DNA of 45,880 bases from Pseudomonas sp. PD9R. Lineage in GTDB: Bacteria; Pseudomonadota; Gammaproteobacteria; Pseudomonadales; Pseudomonadaceae. Location: the NCBI RefSeq assembly GCF_019200975.1, contig NZ_JAHTMR010000008.1, forward strand, positions 32,208 to 78,087, given 5' to 3'. A model generated the notes under the pieces. It worked only from the letters and a program-made list of their open reading frames with translations, was not told where the DNA came from and ran no database searches. Shown here in pieces: positions 1-8,221 of this stretch. Each line of letters opens with the position of its first letter. Positions within the stretch are counted from its first letter, which is position 1. The position numbers were made by a program, and so were the translations under genes.

Positions 1-570
1 GGTTTCAACCAGTTCCTGTTGTTCATCGGCAATTCGGTGATCGCGCTGTTGTTGGCGACCTTGCTGAGCTTCTGGACCCTCGGTCTGGCCCAGGGTTTTA
101 ATCGCGAAGCGATCCTCAAGTTCACCAACGAATGCCTGGCACCGACCGCCAGCATCACGCTGCTGGTGGGTGCCGGTGGCGGCCTGAACCGGATTCTGGT
201 GGACGCTGGCGTCACCGACCAGATCGTCGGTTTGGCTCACGACTTTCATCTGTCGCCATTATTGATGGGCTGGTTGTTCGCGGCGTTGATGCGTATTGCT
301 ACCGGCTCCGCCACCGTGGCCATGACCACCGCGTCAGGCGTGGTGGCGCCGGTGGCCATTGGTCTGGGCTATCCGCACCCGGAATTGCTGGTGCTGGCGA
401 CAGGCGCGGGCTCGGTGATCTTTTCGCACGTCAACGACGGCGGCTTTTGGTTGATCAAGGAATACTTCAACATGACCGTGGCCCAGACCTTCAAGACCTG
501 GACCGTGCTCGAAACCCTGATCTCGCTCGTCGCTTTCGGTCTGACCGTGGGCCTTTCTTACCTGATCTAG
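1..570 (+). CDS. Gluconate:H+ symporter, GntP family (3' part only)
   Basis: The reading frame is open from the first base of the window, so only the C-terminal ~189 residues are present; a full GntP permease is about 450 residues. The protein is hydrophobic and carries the GntP C-terminal hallmarks: a Gly-rich stretch (VGAGGGLNRILVDAG), the motif ATGSATVAMTTASG and the stretch SVIFSHVNDGGFWLIKEY, then a last membrane helix ending SYLI. GntP permeases import gluconate or related sugar acids with protons across the inner membrane. It lies 150 bp before an OprD-type porin on the same strand, which fits a pair for outer- and inner-membrane uptake of a sugar acid. The exact substrate cannot be read from this fragment. 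Confidence 0.9.
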   Translation, partial: GFNQFLLFIGNSVIALLLATLLSFWTLGLAQGFNREAILKFTNECLAPTASITLLVGAGGGLNRILVDAGVTDQIVGLAHDFHLSPLLMGWLFAALMRIATGSATVAMTTASGVVAPVAIGLGYPHPELLVLATGAGSVIFSHVNDGGFWLIKEYFNMTVAQTFKTWTVLETLISLVAFGLTVGLSYLI

Positions 571-720
571 CCAGCGCCTTTGAGCATTGGCGGCTCACAC
601 ACTTAACCCGATTCATCGAACGCTTGAGGCCCATGGACATCCATCGGGCGCGGATGCTTGCGCGCCCGGTTTCAGCGTCGAACCCTCCAGAAAAACATAA
701 AAAATCACCCGGAGCACCGT

Positions 721-2046
721 ATGTTCAAACGAGCAATCCCCACCGCGATCTTGCTGGCTGCAGGTTCAATGTGCGTACAGGCAGCAGAGCCTGGTACCCA
801 TGGTTTTTTGGAAGACAGTAAAGCCACGCTGTCGATGCGAACCTTGTACTTCAACAGCGACAACCGCGACGGCGCTGCAGATCCGTCGAAAACCGAGGAG
901 ACGGCACAGGGCTTTGTATTGCGTTATGAGTCCGGGTTTACTCAAGGCACGGTGGGATTCGGGCTCGACGCCCAGGCGTTGCTCGGCATTACGCTGGACA
1001 GCGGCGCCGGCCGCCACGTCGGTAGCGGCATGATCCCCACTGATGGCGACAGTGCTGCCGATTCCTGGAGCAGCTTCGGCCCGACCGCGAAGATGCGCAT
1101 TGCAAAAACCGAATTGCGTTATGGCACCTTGTTGCCAAAGTTGCCGATCCTGCTCGCCAACGATGCCCGTGTGTTGCCGCAGTCGTTCACCGGCACCCAG
1201 GTCACGTCGAAAGACATCGATGGCCTGACCCTGACCGGTGGTTTGCTTGAGCAGGCGGTGGGTCGCGCTTCGACCGACCGCACCGGTCTGTCGGTCGCCG
1301 GCGGTACTCGGGACAGCAACAAGTTCTACTTCGCCGGTGGCGATTATGAAGTCACCAAAACGTTGAAGGCACAGTATTACTTTGCGCAGTTGGAGGATTT
1401 CTACAACCAGAACTTCCTGGGCCTGACCCATGTTCTGCCGATCGACAGCGCGAGCGCCATCACCACCGACCTGCGCTACTTCCGTACCACGTCGAGCGGG
1501 GCAAACAGCTCGGCGGCCGGTAGGGCGCAAGGCTATCGAGTGTCGGGTTACACCGACGACAACAACGGTGAAATCGATAACAGCACCTGGGCCGCAATGG
1601 TCACCTACACCAACGGTGGCCACGCGGTGACAGTGGGGCATCAACGTGTGGGCGATGGCAGCAACTTCGTCCAGCCCAACCAGGGCAGTCTTCCGGATAA
1701 AGGCGCCGGTGGCGGCAGCGTCTACTTGCCCACCGACCGCATGATCCAGAACTTTGCGCGCGCGGGCGAGCAGACGAATTTCGGTCAATACACCTATGAC
1801 TTTGCACCCTTGGGCGTGCCGGGTCTGAAAGCTTCGATCGTGTATCTGAAGGGGACTGACATCAAGGCGCAAAACGCGGGCGATCAGTCGGAGTGGGAGC
1901 GTGATATGACGCTGGATTATGTGATTCAGTCGGGCACGTTTAAAAACGTCGGCTTCTCGTTGCGTAACGGCCAGTCAAACACCGACGCGGGGCGGGATGT
2001 TGATCAGAGTCGCTTTATCATCAACTACACGCTTTCGCTGTTGTAA
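721..2046 (+). CDS. OprD-family outer membrane porin
   Basis: A 441-residue protein with a clear Sec signal peptide (MFKRAIPTAILLAAGSMCVQA, cleaved before AEPG). The start at ATG 721 was chosen because the signal peptide begins there and GGAG lies about 8 bases upstream; an in-frame ATG 21 codons earlier would destroy the signal. Family marks are LYFNSDNRDG near the N terminus, TQGTVGFGLDAQALLG, the segment LPQSFTGTQVTSKDIDGL, FAPLGVPGLKASIVYLKG and an amphipathic C-terminal strand (RFIINYTLSLL) ending in a hydrophobic residue. OprD porins are 18-strand barrels that admit carboxylates, amino acids or sugars. The neighbouring GntP permease suggests a sugar acid, but this is inference. Confidence 0.93.
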   Translation: MFKRAIPTAILLAAGSMCVQAAEPGTHGFLEDSKATLSMRTLYFNSDNRDGAADPSKTEETAQGFVLRYESGFTQGTVGFGLDAQALLGITLDSGAGRHVGSGMIPTDGDSAADSWSSFGPTAKMRIAKTELRYGTLLPKLPILLANDARVLPQSFTGTQVTSKDIDGLTLTGGLLEQAVGRASTDRTGLSVAGGTRDSNKFYFAGGDYEVTKTLKAQYYFAQLEDFYNQNFLGLTHVLPIDSASAITTDLRYFRTTSSGANSSAAGRAQGYRVSGYTDDNNGEIDNSTWAAMVTYTNGGHAVTVGHQRVGDGSNFVQPNQGSLPDKGAGGGSVYLPTDRMIQNFARAGEQTNFGQYTYDFAPLGVPGLKASIVYLKGTDIKAQNAGDQSEWERDMTLDYVIQSGTFKNVGFSLRNGQSNTDAGRDVDQSRFIINYTLSLL

Positions 2047-2070
2047 CCAAGGGCCCGAACGCTGGAGCTT

Positions 2071-2162
2071 TTGTCGGAGCGGGCTTGCTCGTGAAGGGGC
2101 CATAACAGTCAACATTGATGTTGGATGTAAGACCGCCATCGCGAGCAAGCTCGCTCCTACAG
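2071..2162. repeat. REP/BIME inverted pair
   Basis: Two diverged arms in opposite orientation (CGGAGCGGGCTTGCTCG and CGAGCAAGCTCGCTCC) flank a spacer containing GGCCATAACA. The spacer resembles that of the pair at 13186-13280. It sits just after the porin gene and could fold into a long hairpin that ends or protects the porin transcript. Confidence 0.8.
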
Positions 2163-2225
2163 TTTGATCTTCGGCGTACGCGAAATTTGTGATCACCGTA
2201 GATCCCTGTGGGAGCCTGTATCCAG

Positions 2226-2291
2226 TTACTTGTTAGCCAGCGGCGGAGTACGAGGCGGGATCATTCGTTTGGACCCGGTCGACTCAAACGC
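2226..2291 (-). pseudogene. Detached amidase tail beyond the premature TAG
   Basis: In the same frame as the amidase, 21 codons follow the TAG and end in TAA at 2226-2228. They encode AFES, GSKR and PPRTPPLANK, resembling the normal C-terminal segment of amidase-signature enzymes (commonly AYAFEQ followed by a Pro-rich PP.TP end). It is probably no longer translated unless the TAG is suppressed. Confidence 0.65.
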
Positions 2292-3935
2292 CTAAGCAAA
2301 ACGCAGCAGCGCCGAGTCGTCGTAGGCACGGCCGGCAAAGGTCAGGCCGACGGGCATGCCGATGTCCGGCATCACGCCCATTGGCACCGTGACTGTCGGC
2401 ACACCCAGGTGGCGAATAGCGAGGTTGCCGTTGGCGACCCAAATGCCGTTGCTCCAGGCGATGTCGGCCGATTTCGGCTCAATGTCGGCATCGGCCGGCG
2501 CTACGTCGGCGACGGTCGGGAACAGCACCGCATCCAGACCCAGACGATCCATCCAGTCCTCAAGATCAATTTTGCGGGTCTGTTCCAGCCCGCGCAGTCC
2601 GTCGGGCACGGTGCTGATCTGGTTCCACTGCGTGATGCCGCGCTCGGCCATCTTCACGTACTCGTCCATGCCAGCGACAAGGTCGCCTTCACGGTTTGGC
2701 AGCGTCCCCGGGTCGTGGGGGAAGATCAGTGGCCCGTCGACGTCGACCAGACGGTTGAGTTTTGGATCGCCATTGGCCTGCAGGAAGTCATCGAAGGCCC
2801 AGGCCGTCAGGTCCCACAGTTCATGATGCAGAAACTCTTTGGAGACGATCCCGCGATTGAACACGGTCGGCGCGCCGGGGCGATCGCCTTCACAGTTGGA
2901 GACCAGCGGGAAATCAACTTCTATGACTTCGGCACCGGCGGCTTCCAGCGCCTTGCGCGCTGCTTTCCAGAGCCCGATCACCGTGTCACGGGTGTTGATT
3001 CGTTGCCCGGTCGGGCCACCGATACCCGGCGCTTCACTGGTGCCCGCTTCAGGATCAGCATTGATATACATCCGTGGAACGCCGAAGCGCTTGCCTGCGA
3101 GTGAATCGGCCTTCACAGCCAGTTCCTGATAGGAAGCAGGGCGCACAGAGGCAACACTCGGGATCGGCACCCAGGGTTGCAGGCGCCACAAGTCGCCGCG
3201 AGTGTCGGGGTCGTCCGCCACCACCACGTCGAGCACTTCGAGCAGGTCGGCCATGGTTCTGGCAAACGGCACCACCACATCCATCGTCGGCGTCAACGGC
3301 CAGTTGCCGCGCACCGAAATCACCCCGCGCGAAGGCGTGTACGCGCACAAACCATTATTCGAAGCCGGGCCTCGGCCACTTGACCAGGTTTCTTCCGCGA
3401 GACCGAACGCCGCGAAGCTGGCGGCAGTGGCAGTGCCCGCACCATTTGATGAACCCGAAGCAAAAGGGGCGGTGAGGAAGTCGGCGTTGTAGGGGCTCTC
3501 GGCACGGCCGTAGACACCGCGCTGCATGCCGCCATTGGCCATCGGTGGCATGTTGGTCTTGCCCAGGCAGATCGCCCCGGCACCGCGCAAACGCTCGATG
3601 GTGAACGCATCACGATAGGCAATCAGATTCTTGAATGCCGGGCTGCCCGAAGCAGCGGTGAGGCCTTTGACCAGATAACTGTCCTTGGCCGTGTAAGGAA
3701 TGCCGTCAAGCGGCCCCAGCGTCTGACCTTTGGCGCGGCGTTCATCGGAAGCCTGCGCTTCGGCGAGCGCTTCGGGGTTGCGAACGACCACGGCATTGAG
3801 CGCGGTGGCGGTGTCTGCGCCGTCATAGGCGTCGATCCGTGCGAGGTAGGCCTGGACCAGCTCAACCGATGTCGTCTGACCAGACTTCAGCGCCGCACGC
3901 AGTTGAGCAATGGAAACTTCGGTAACTTCAATCAT
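2292..3935 (-). CDS. Amidase-signature family hydrolase, C terminus cut by in-frame TAG
   Basis: Amidase of the Ser-Ser-Lys family, 547 residues as it stands. The catalytic Lys is in PYTAKDSYLVKG (about residue 83), the Gly/Ser-rich signature is ASGSSNGAGTATAASFAAFG, and the nucleophilic Ser region reads ETWSSGRGPASNNGLC. Such enzymes hydrolyse carboxamides or aryl amides in the cytoplasm; the substrate is unknown. The frame stops at TAG (2292-2294) right after ALLRFA, where relatives usually read a tyrosine followed by AFE. Reading on past this codon gives AFESTGSKRMIPPRTPPLAN-K and a TAA at 2226, exactly the usual amidase tail. I infer that a TAT/TAC codon became TAG and the protein lost about 22 residues. 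The active-site core is intact, so it may still work. Confidence 0.88.
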   Translation of the reverse strand: MIEVTEVSIAQLRAALKSGQTTSVELVQAYLARIDAYDGADTATALNAVVVRNPEALAEAQASDERRAKGQTLGPLDGIPYTAKDSYLVKGLTAASGSPAFKNLIAYRDAFTIERLRGAGAICLGKTNMPPMANGGMQRGVYGRAESPYNADFLTAPFASGSSNGAGTATAASFAAFGLAEETWSSGRGPASNNGLCAYTPSRGVISVRGNWPLTPTMDVVVPFARTMADLLEVLDVVVADDPDTRGDLWRLQPWVPIPSVASVRPASYQELAVKADSLAGKRFGVPRMYINADPEAGTSEAPGIGGPTGQRINTRDTVIGLWKAARKALEAAGAEVIEVDFPLVSNCEGDRPGAPTVFNRGIVSKEFLHHELWDLTAWAFDDFLQANGDPKLNRLVDVDGPLIFPHDPGTLPNREGDLVAGMDEYVKMAERGITQWNQISTVPDGLRGLEQTRKIDLEDWMDRLGLDAVLFPTVADVAPADADIEPKSADIAWSNGIWVANGNLAIRHLGVPTVTVPMGVMPDIGMPVGLTFAGRAYDDSALLRFA

Positions 3936-4206
3936 GCCGTCACCGCCGATTGTTGGTGGGTGACTCGGTCAAGGTTTCCCTTACGCGAGGTCATGAGGAC
4001 AGGGACATCATTATTTTTGAAATAGGTGTTCATATCGATTCTCGTTGCACGGCGTTACGCGTCGGAGTCTGGGTCTGAAACTGAGCGTTGTATTTTGCAC
4101 CAAGTTGGGCGTAGGGCAATTGCGGTTATCCGCTTTCCTTGCCAGGTACACGCGTGTGGCTTGTGATCGGTTCCAATCCAAGTGATGATGTGCGTCTTGA
4201 TAGGTA

Positions 4207-4219
4207 GGGGGGGTATGGT
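4207..4219 (+). promoter_or_regulatory. G-tract at the rcnR start, possible metal-sensor operator overlapping the ribosome site
   Basis: A run of seven G (GTAGGGGGGGTATGG) lies 6 bases before the start codon of the RcnR-like gene. RcnR/CsoR-family proteins bind A-form-like G tracts flanked by short inverted repeats, so this run may serve both as Shine-Dalgarno and as operator. The flanks do not match the E. coli RcnR site well; this is inference. Confidence 0.4.
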
Positions 4220-4495
4220 ATGTCGCACGTGCATGGGCAAAAAGACGATTTATTGAAACGCGTTCGACGCATCGCTGGGCAGGTGCAAGCGATAGAGCGA
4301 GCGCTGGAGGCAGATGCGGACTGCGCCAAAACGCTGCATCTTGCGGCAGCCACCCGTGGGGCAATGAACGGTTTGATGGACGAAATTATCGAGGCGCATG
4401 CTCATGCTCACGTCGCCAATCCTGAATTGAGCGATGAAGAGCGCGCCGAAGGCGTTGCCGACTTGCTCGAAGCCATCCGTCGTTACTCGAAATAG
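4220..4495 (+). CDS. rcnR: Nickel/cobalt-responsive repressor, RcnR/CsoR/FrmR family
   Basis: A 91-residue all-helical repressor. The N terminus is MSHVHGQKDDLLKRVRRIAGQ, the family DNA-binding and tetramer helix. The four metal ligands used by E. coli RcnR are all present at the same numbers: His3, Cys35, His60 and His64 (EAHAHAH). This supports Ni(II)/Co(II) sensing rather than Cu(I) (CsoR) or formaldehyde (FrmR). Eight bases separate it from the exporter gene downstream, so the two are very likely one operon that the repressor controls itself. The family represses in the apo form and lets go of DNA when nickel or cobalt binds. The gene symbol rests on residue matching and context. Confidence 0.88.
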   Translation: MSHVHGQKDDLLKRVRRIAGQVQAIERALEADADCAKTLHLAAATRGAMNGLMDEIIEAHAHAHVANPELSDEERAEGVADLLEAIRRYSK

Positions 4496-4503
4496 GTCCC
4501 GTG

Positions 4504-5640
4504 ATGCCAGATTTTGCAGAGCTGCTTCAACAGGGTGGCGCCCACGCGTGGCTCTATTTTCCCAGCGCGATCCTGTTGGGTGCGCTGCACGGGCTTGAGC
4601 CAGGCCATTCAAAGACCATGATGGCGGCGTTCATTGTGGCGGTCCGTGGCTCGGTCAAACAGGCCGTGTTGTTAGGGCTGGCGGCCACGCTTTCGCACAC
4701 GGCAGTGGTGTGGCTGGTCGCCATCGGTGGCATGTACTTGGGCAGCGGACTCGATGCGCAAACCACTGAGCCTTACTTCCAGCTCGCATCCTCTGCGCTC
4801 ATCATCGCGATTGCGCTCTGGATGTTGTGGCGCACCTGGCGTGGCGAACAGATGTTCAAGTTCGAGCAGGGTGACCCTCACCACCACGGCGAGCATGGCC
4901 ACGATCACGCTGATGAAACCCATCGGATCGATACCGGCCATGGGCGTATTGAACTGTCGATCTTCGAAACGGGCATGCCCCCTCACTGGCGCCTCAAAAC
5001 GTTGAGCGGGCACGCCTGGCCGGCTTCCAACGTGCGTTTGCTGACAACCCGGCCAGACGGCAGCACCCAAGCGTTTTCATTTATTGAGCGTGAAGGCTTC
5101 CTGGAATCGACCGCTGACATCCCTGAACCCCATGAATTCAGTGCCCGCTTGAGTCTTGGGCACGCTGGCCATTCCCACGACTACGATCTGGACTTTCAGG
5201 AGCATGCCCACGGGCATGCGCACGCTGAACTCGAAGGCCTGGAATTGTCGGTCGATGGTTATCAAGATGCCCATGAGCGTGCGCACGCCAACGATATCCG
5301 TAAGCGCTTCACAAATCGTGAAGTGACCACCGGGCAGATCATTGTGTTCGGCTTAACGGGAGGGCTGATTCCTTGCCCGGCGGCGATCACCGTTCTGCTG
5401 CTGTGCCTTCAGGTGAAGGAAATCGCCTTGGGCGGTGCGCTCGTCCTGTGCTTCAGCATTGGTCTGGCGCTGACGTTGGTAACGGTCGGAGTGGCGGCAG
5501 CGATTGGCGCCAAACAGGCCTCCAACCGCTGGCCCTGGCTGGGCACCGTTGCTCGTCGCGCACCTTACCTTTCCAGCGCACTGATCATCGGTGTCGGGCT
5601 CTACGTCGGTGCTCATGGCTGGATTGGTTTGAACGCGTAA
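4504..5640 (+). CDS. rcnA: Nickel/cobalt efflux permease, RcnA/NicO family
   Basis: A 378-residue inner membrane protein. The first half contains helices with the family motif LHGLEPGHSKTMMAAFIVAVRG (about residues 29-50), in which His and Glu form the metal path. A His-rich cytoplasmic loop follows (DPHHHGEHGHDHADETHR), then about 110 mostly polar residues with two more His clusters (GHAGHSHDYD and EHAHGHAHAELE). The second membrane half has LTGGLIPCPAAITVLLLCLQ and ends GAHGWIGLNA. It exports Ni(II)/Co(II). ATG 4504 was chosen; a GTG at 4501 is also in frame. The interhelical polar insert is considerably longer than the single His loop of E. coli RcnA and might form a metal-binding domain. 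Confidence 0.9.
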   Translation: MPDFAELLQQGGAHAWLYFPSAILLGALHGLEPGHSKTMMAAFIVAVRGSVKQAVLLGLAATLSHTAVVWLVAIGGMYLGSGLDAQTTEPYFQLASSALIIAIALWMLWRTWRGEQMFKFEQGDPHHHGEHGHDHADETHRIDTGHGRIELSIFETGMPPHWRLKTLSGHAWPASNVRLLTTRPDGSTQAFSFIEREGFLESTADIPEPHEFSARLSLGHAGHSHDYDLDFQEHAHGHAHAELEGLELSVDGYQDAHERAHANDIRKRFTNREVTTGQIIVFGLTGGLIPCPAAITVLLLCLQVKEIALGGALVLCFSIGLALTLVTVGVAAAIGAKQASNRWPWLGTVARRAPYLSSALIIGVGLYVGAHGWIGLNA

Positions 5641-5669
5641 GAAAGAATCCAGAACCATGATTCAGGGTT

Positions 5670-6587
5670 TTAGTAGACCTGCGGCACGATGATTTCCGGC
5701 GGTGTCGGGTTGCGCGAGTAGTCTTCCTGGCGCACGCGCTCGGGCAGTTCGATCGCCGGCAGCTCTACTTCTTCATAGGGCATTTGCCCCAGCAGATGAT
5801 GGATGCAGTTGAGCCGGGCTTTTTTCTTGTCGTCGGCTTGCACGACCCACCAAGGCGCCTCGGCGATGTGAGTGCGATCGAGCATGATTTCCTTGGCCTT
5901 GGTGTAGGCCTCCCAGCGCCGACGGGATTCCAGGTCCATCGGGCTGAGTTTCCACTGCTTGAGCGGGTCATGGAGGCGACTCAGGAAGCGCAAGTGCTGT
6001 TCCTGGTCAGAGATCGAGAACCAGTATTTGATCAATTGAATACCGGAGCGCGCGAGCATGCGTTCGAACTCCGGCACGGTGCGGAAGAACTCTTCATATT
6101 GGTCCTCGTTGCAGAACCCCATGACCTGTTCGACACCGGCGCGGTTGTACCAGCTACGGTCGAACAGGACGATTTCCCCCGCCGCCGGCAAGTGTGAAAC
6201 GTAACGCTGGAAGTACCATTGGGTGCGCTCGCGGTCATTTGGGGCGGGCAGGGCGGCCACTCGGCACACGCGCGGATTGAGGCGCTGGGTAATGCGTTTG
6301 ATCACGCCACCTTTGCCCGCCGCGTCGCGCCCTTCGAACAGGATCACCACTTTGTGCCCGGTTTTCACCACCCAGCTTTGCAACTTCACCAACTCGCCTT
6401 GCAGACGGAACAGTTCGCTGAAGTAGCGGCGTCTTTCTTCTTTTTCACTGCTGTCGCCGACGTGATGATCAAACAGGGCGTTGAGGTCGTGATCGTCCTC
6501 CATCAACTCCAGTTCCAACTCTTCGTCACTGTGATCGAGCAATTCGCGATGGATACGTTGCATCAGGTTTTCATTGGTCAAAAGCAT
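5670..6587 (-). CDS. ppk2: Polyphosphate kinase 2
   Basis: A 305-residue P-loop kinase of the PPK2 family, class I-like in length. After an acidic N terminus (EELELELMEDDHD), Walker A reads FEGRDAAGKGG (residues 85-94), Walker B reads LFDRSWYNR (141-149), and the lid and substrate regions include NDRERTQWYFQRYVSHLP, KYWFSISDQEQ and DRTHIAEAPWWVV. The family transfers phosphate between polyphosphate and nucleoside di- or monophosphates, usually making GTP/ATP from polyphosphate. Start at ATG 6587 has GGGAG upstream. It is divergent from the exopolyphosphatase gene 197 bp away, so synthesis/use and hydrolysis of polyphosphate are adjacent. Confidence 0.95.
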   Translation of the reverse strand: MLLTNENLMQRIHRELLDHSDEELELELMEDDHDLNALFDHHVGDSSEKEERRRYFSELFRLQGELVKLQSWVVKTGHKVVILFEGRDAAGKGGVIKRITQRLNPRVCRVAALPAPNDRERTQWYFQRYVSHLPAAGEIVLFDRSWYNRAGVEQVMGFCNEDQYEEFFRTVPEFERMLARSGIQLIKYWFSISDQEQHLRFLSRLHDPLKQWKLSPMDLESRRRWEAYTKAKEIMLDRTHIAEAPWWVVQADDKKKARLNCIHHLLGQMPYEEVELPAIELPERVRQEDYSRNPTPPEIIVPQVY

Positions 6588-6784
6588 GTTGGAACTCCCG
6601 ACGAAGGTGGAAGTGTCGATGCTAGGCCTGCGGATGTGACGACATAGTGACGGCGGGATTCAGCAGACAATAATAGCGGTGTCATCTGGGTGTCATTGAA
6701 CCCATGGCAACATCCTCGCAGACCGCGTTGAGCAGCCTGTGGCGCTCGGTTCACGGGCTGTCGAATTTGCCAGGAATCCCGACC

Positions 6785-7720
6785 ATGAAAGGCGACGCCT
6801 CTCTATTTGCGGCTATTGATTTGGGCTCCAATGCGTTTCGCATGATGATTGGCCAGTCGGTGAAGCGGAATCAGCAAATGGTGATCCAGGAAGTGAAAAC
6901 CCTGCGCGAGCCGGTCCGTTTGGCGGAGGGTTTTCAGGGCGGAGCGCTGGACGAAATGGCATTGGATCGCGGATGGCAGGCGCTCGCGCGATTCGGCAAG
7001 AAATTACGCGGCTTTGAAGCGGGGCGAGTGCGGGCAGTGGCGACCAGCGCGGTGCGTGAGGCTGACAATGCACAACTGTTCCTCGCCAGCGCAGAGCGGC
7101 ACCTGGGTTTTCGCATTGATGTCATTTCCGGGCATGAAGAGGCCCAACTGGTGTACGCCGGTGTGGCCCATACCCTTCCTGATCCGCAAAGCATGCGACT
7201 GGTCGTGGACATCGGCGGCGGATCGACGGAGCTGATTTTGGGCAAAGGCTCTCAGCCGCTGCTCACCGAAAGTATTGCCATTGGCAGCGGCACCTTTGGT
7301 GCGCGTTACTTTCCGGATGGGGCGATCAGTGCCCAGGCGCTGCTTGAAGCCGAACGAGTCGCCACGCTGCAGTTTGAAAAAATTGCTCGACGCTATCGCG
7401 CGTTGGGCTGGCAGCAGGTCATCGGCTCTTCAGGCACCGCCCGCATGCTGGCCAAAATACTGAAAGCCAATGGGCTCAACGACAGTAGTCAAAGTGGCGT
7501 CACCTACGCCGGGCTGTTGCGTTTGTCGTTACGCCTGCTTGAAGCCGGGCATGTCAGGCAGCTCAAGTTGGCGGGCTTGCAGGCCCATCGCCTGAGTATC
7601 TTGCCGGGCGGCCTTGTGGTCATGCTGGCAGCGTTCAAGGTGTTTGGTGTTTCCCACATGACACCCTCCGAGCCCGGTTTGAGGTTCGGCGTTCTGCATG
7701 GCCTGATGTCCAGACATTGA
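6785..7720 (+). CDS. Short exopolyphosphatase / pppGpp phosphatase (Ppx/GppA family)
   Basis: A 311-residue protein consisting only of the two ASKHA (actin-like ATPase) lobes. Phosphate-1 loop is AIDLGSNAFRMMI, the connect region is VRAVATSAVREADN, the catalytic Glu region is SGHEEAQLVYAGV and phosphate-2 loop is VDIGGGSTELILG. It lacks the C-terminal HD-like domain of long E. coli-type PPX (about 500 residues), placing it with the short form. It removes terminal phosphate from polyphosphate and may act on pppGpp. ATG 6785 was preferred to an in-frame ATG at 6704 because AGGAA lies 8 bases before it and the conserved fold starts just after. Divergent from ppk2. Confidence 0.9.
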   Translation: MKGDASLFAAIDLGSNAFRMMIGQSVKRNQQMVIQEVKTLREPVRLAEGFQGGALDEMALDRGWQALARFGKKLRGFEAGRVRAVATSAVREADNAQLFLASAERHLGFRIDVISGHEEAQLVYAGVAHTLPDPQSMRLVVDIGGGSTELILGKGSQPLLTESIAIGSGTFGARYFPDGAISAQALLEAERVATLQFEKIARRYRALGWQQVIGSSGTARMLAKILKANGLNDSSQSGVTYAGLLRLSLRLLEAGHVRQLKLAGLQAHRLSILPGGLVVMLAAFKVFGVSHMTPSEPGLRFGVLHGLMSRH

Positions 7721-7736
7721 GTGCCGGCCAGCACCT

Positions 7737-8147
7737 TCACTGAGCAGGAGGGCCGACGTTGTATTCTGCGTCGGTGACTTTTTCCATCCAGACGACACTC
7801 ACCCCGTCCAGTGCTTCCTGAACCCCGATATGGGTCATCGATGTGGTGGCGCTGGCACCGTGCCAATGCTTGTGGCCAGGCGGGCACCAGATGACATCGC
7901 CAGCACGAATTTCCACGATCGGTTCGCCTTCACACTGAGTCCAGCCGCAGCCTGCGGTGACAATCAGCGTCTGGCCCAACGGATGGGTATGCCAGGCGCT
8001 GCGTGCGCCGGGTTCAAAGGTGACGCTGACGACAGAAACCCGGGCCGGTTCCGGCGGGGAATTAAGCGGGTCCATACGCACGGTGCCGGTGAAGTATTGC
8101 TCAGGGCCTTTCATGGATGGCTGCGAGCCTACGCGCTTGAGGATCAT
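7737..8147 (-). CDS. Single-domain cupin, (R)-hydroxynitrile-lyase-like
   Basis: A 136-residue cupin. The metal site matches that described for the Granulicella tundricola hydroxynitrile lyase: His53, His55 and Gln59 in WHTHPLGQT and His94 in PGHKHWHG, with the catalytic-type His106 in SMTHIG. The segments EQYFTGTVR at the start and DGVSVVWMEKVTD near the end are also family-typical. Such proteins bind Mn(II) and can cleave cyanohydrins in vitro, although many family members are annotated as carboxymuconolactone-decarboxylase-like cupins and their native role is unclear. It is convergent with the exopolyphosphatase gene (16 bp between stops) and 74 bp downstream of an LLM-family oxidoreductase on the same strand. 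Function beyond the fold is inference. Confidence 0.85.
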   Translation of the reverse strand: MILKRVGSQPSMKGPEQYFTGTVRMDPLNSPPEPARVSVVSVTFEPGARSAWHTHPLGQTLIVTAGCGWTQCEGEPIVEIRAGDVIWCPPGHKHWHGASATTSMTHIGVQEALDGVSVVWMEKVTDAEYNVGPPAQ

Positions 8148-8221
8148 GGTCAGTCCTGTTGATAAATGAACGGGAGCAGGTGCATGACCTGCCTGTTGAG
8201 CCTGTTCAGTTTAGTCCAGCC

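Noticed and set aside
766..1872. Long open frame (368 codons) antisense to the first porin gene
   Set aside because: High-GC third-position bias leaves long frames open opposite real genes. The product is low-complexity Arg/Gly/Val-rich with no recognisable domain, while the sense strand encodes a clear OprD porin.
4011..4364. 117-codon minus-strand frame covering the gap before rcnR
   Set aside because: No ribosome site or domain, and it runs into the antisense of rcnR.
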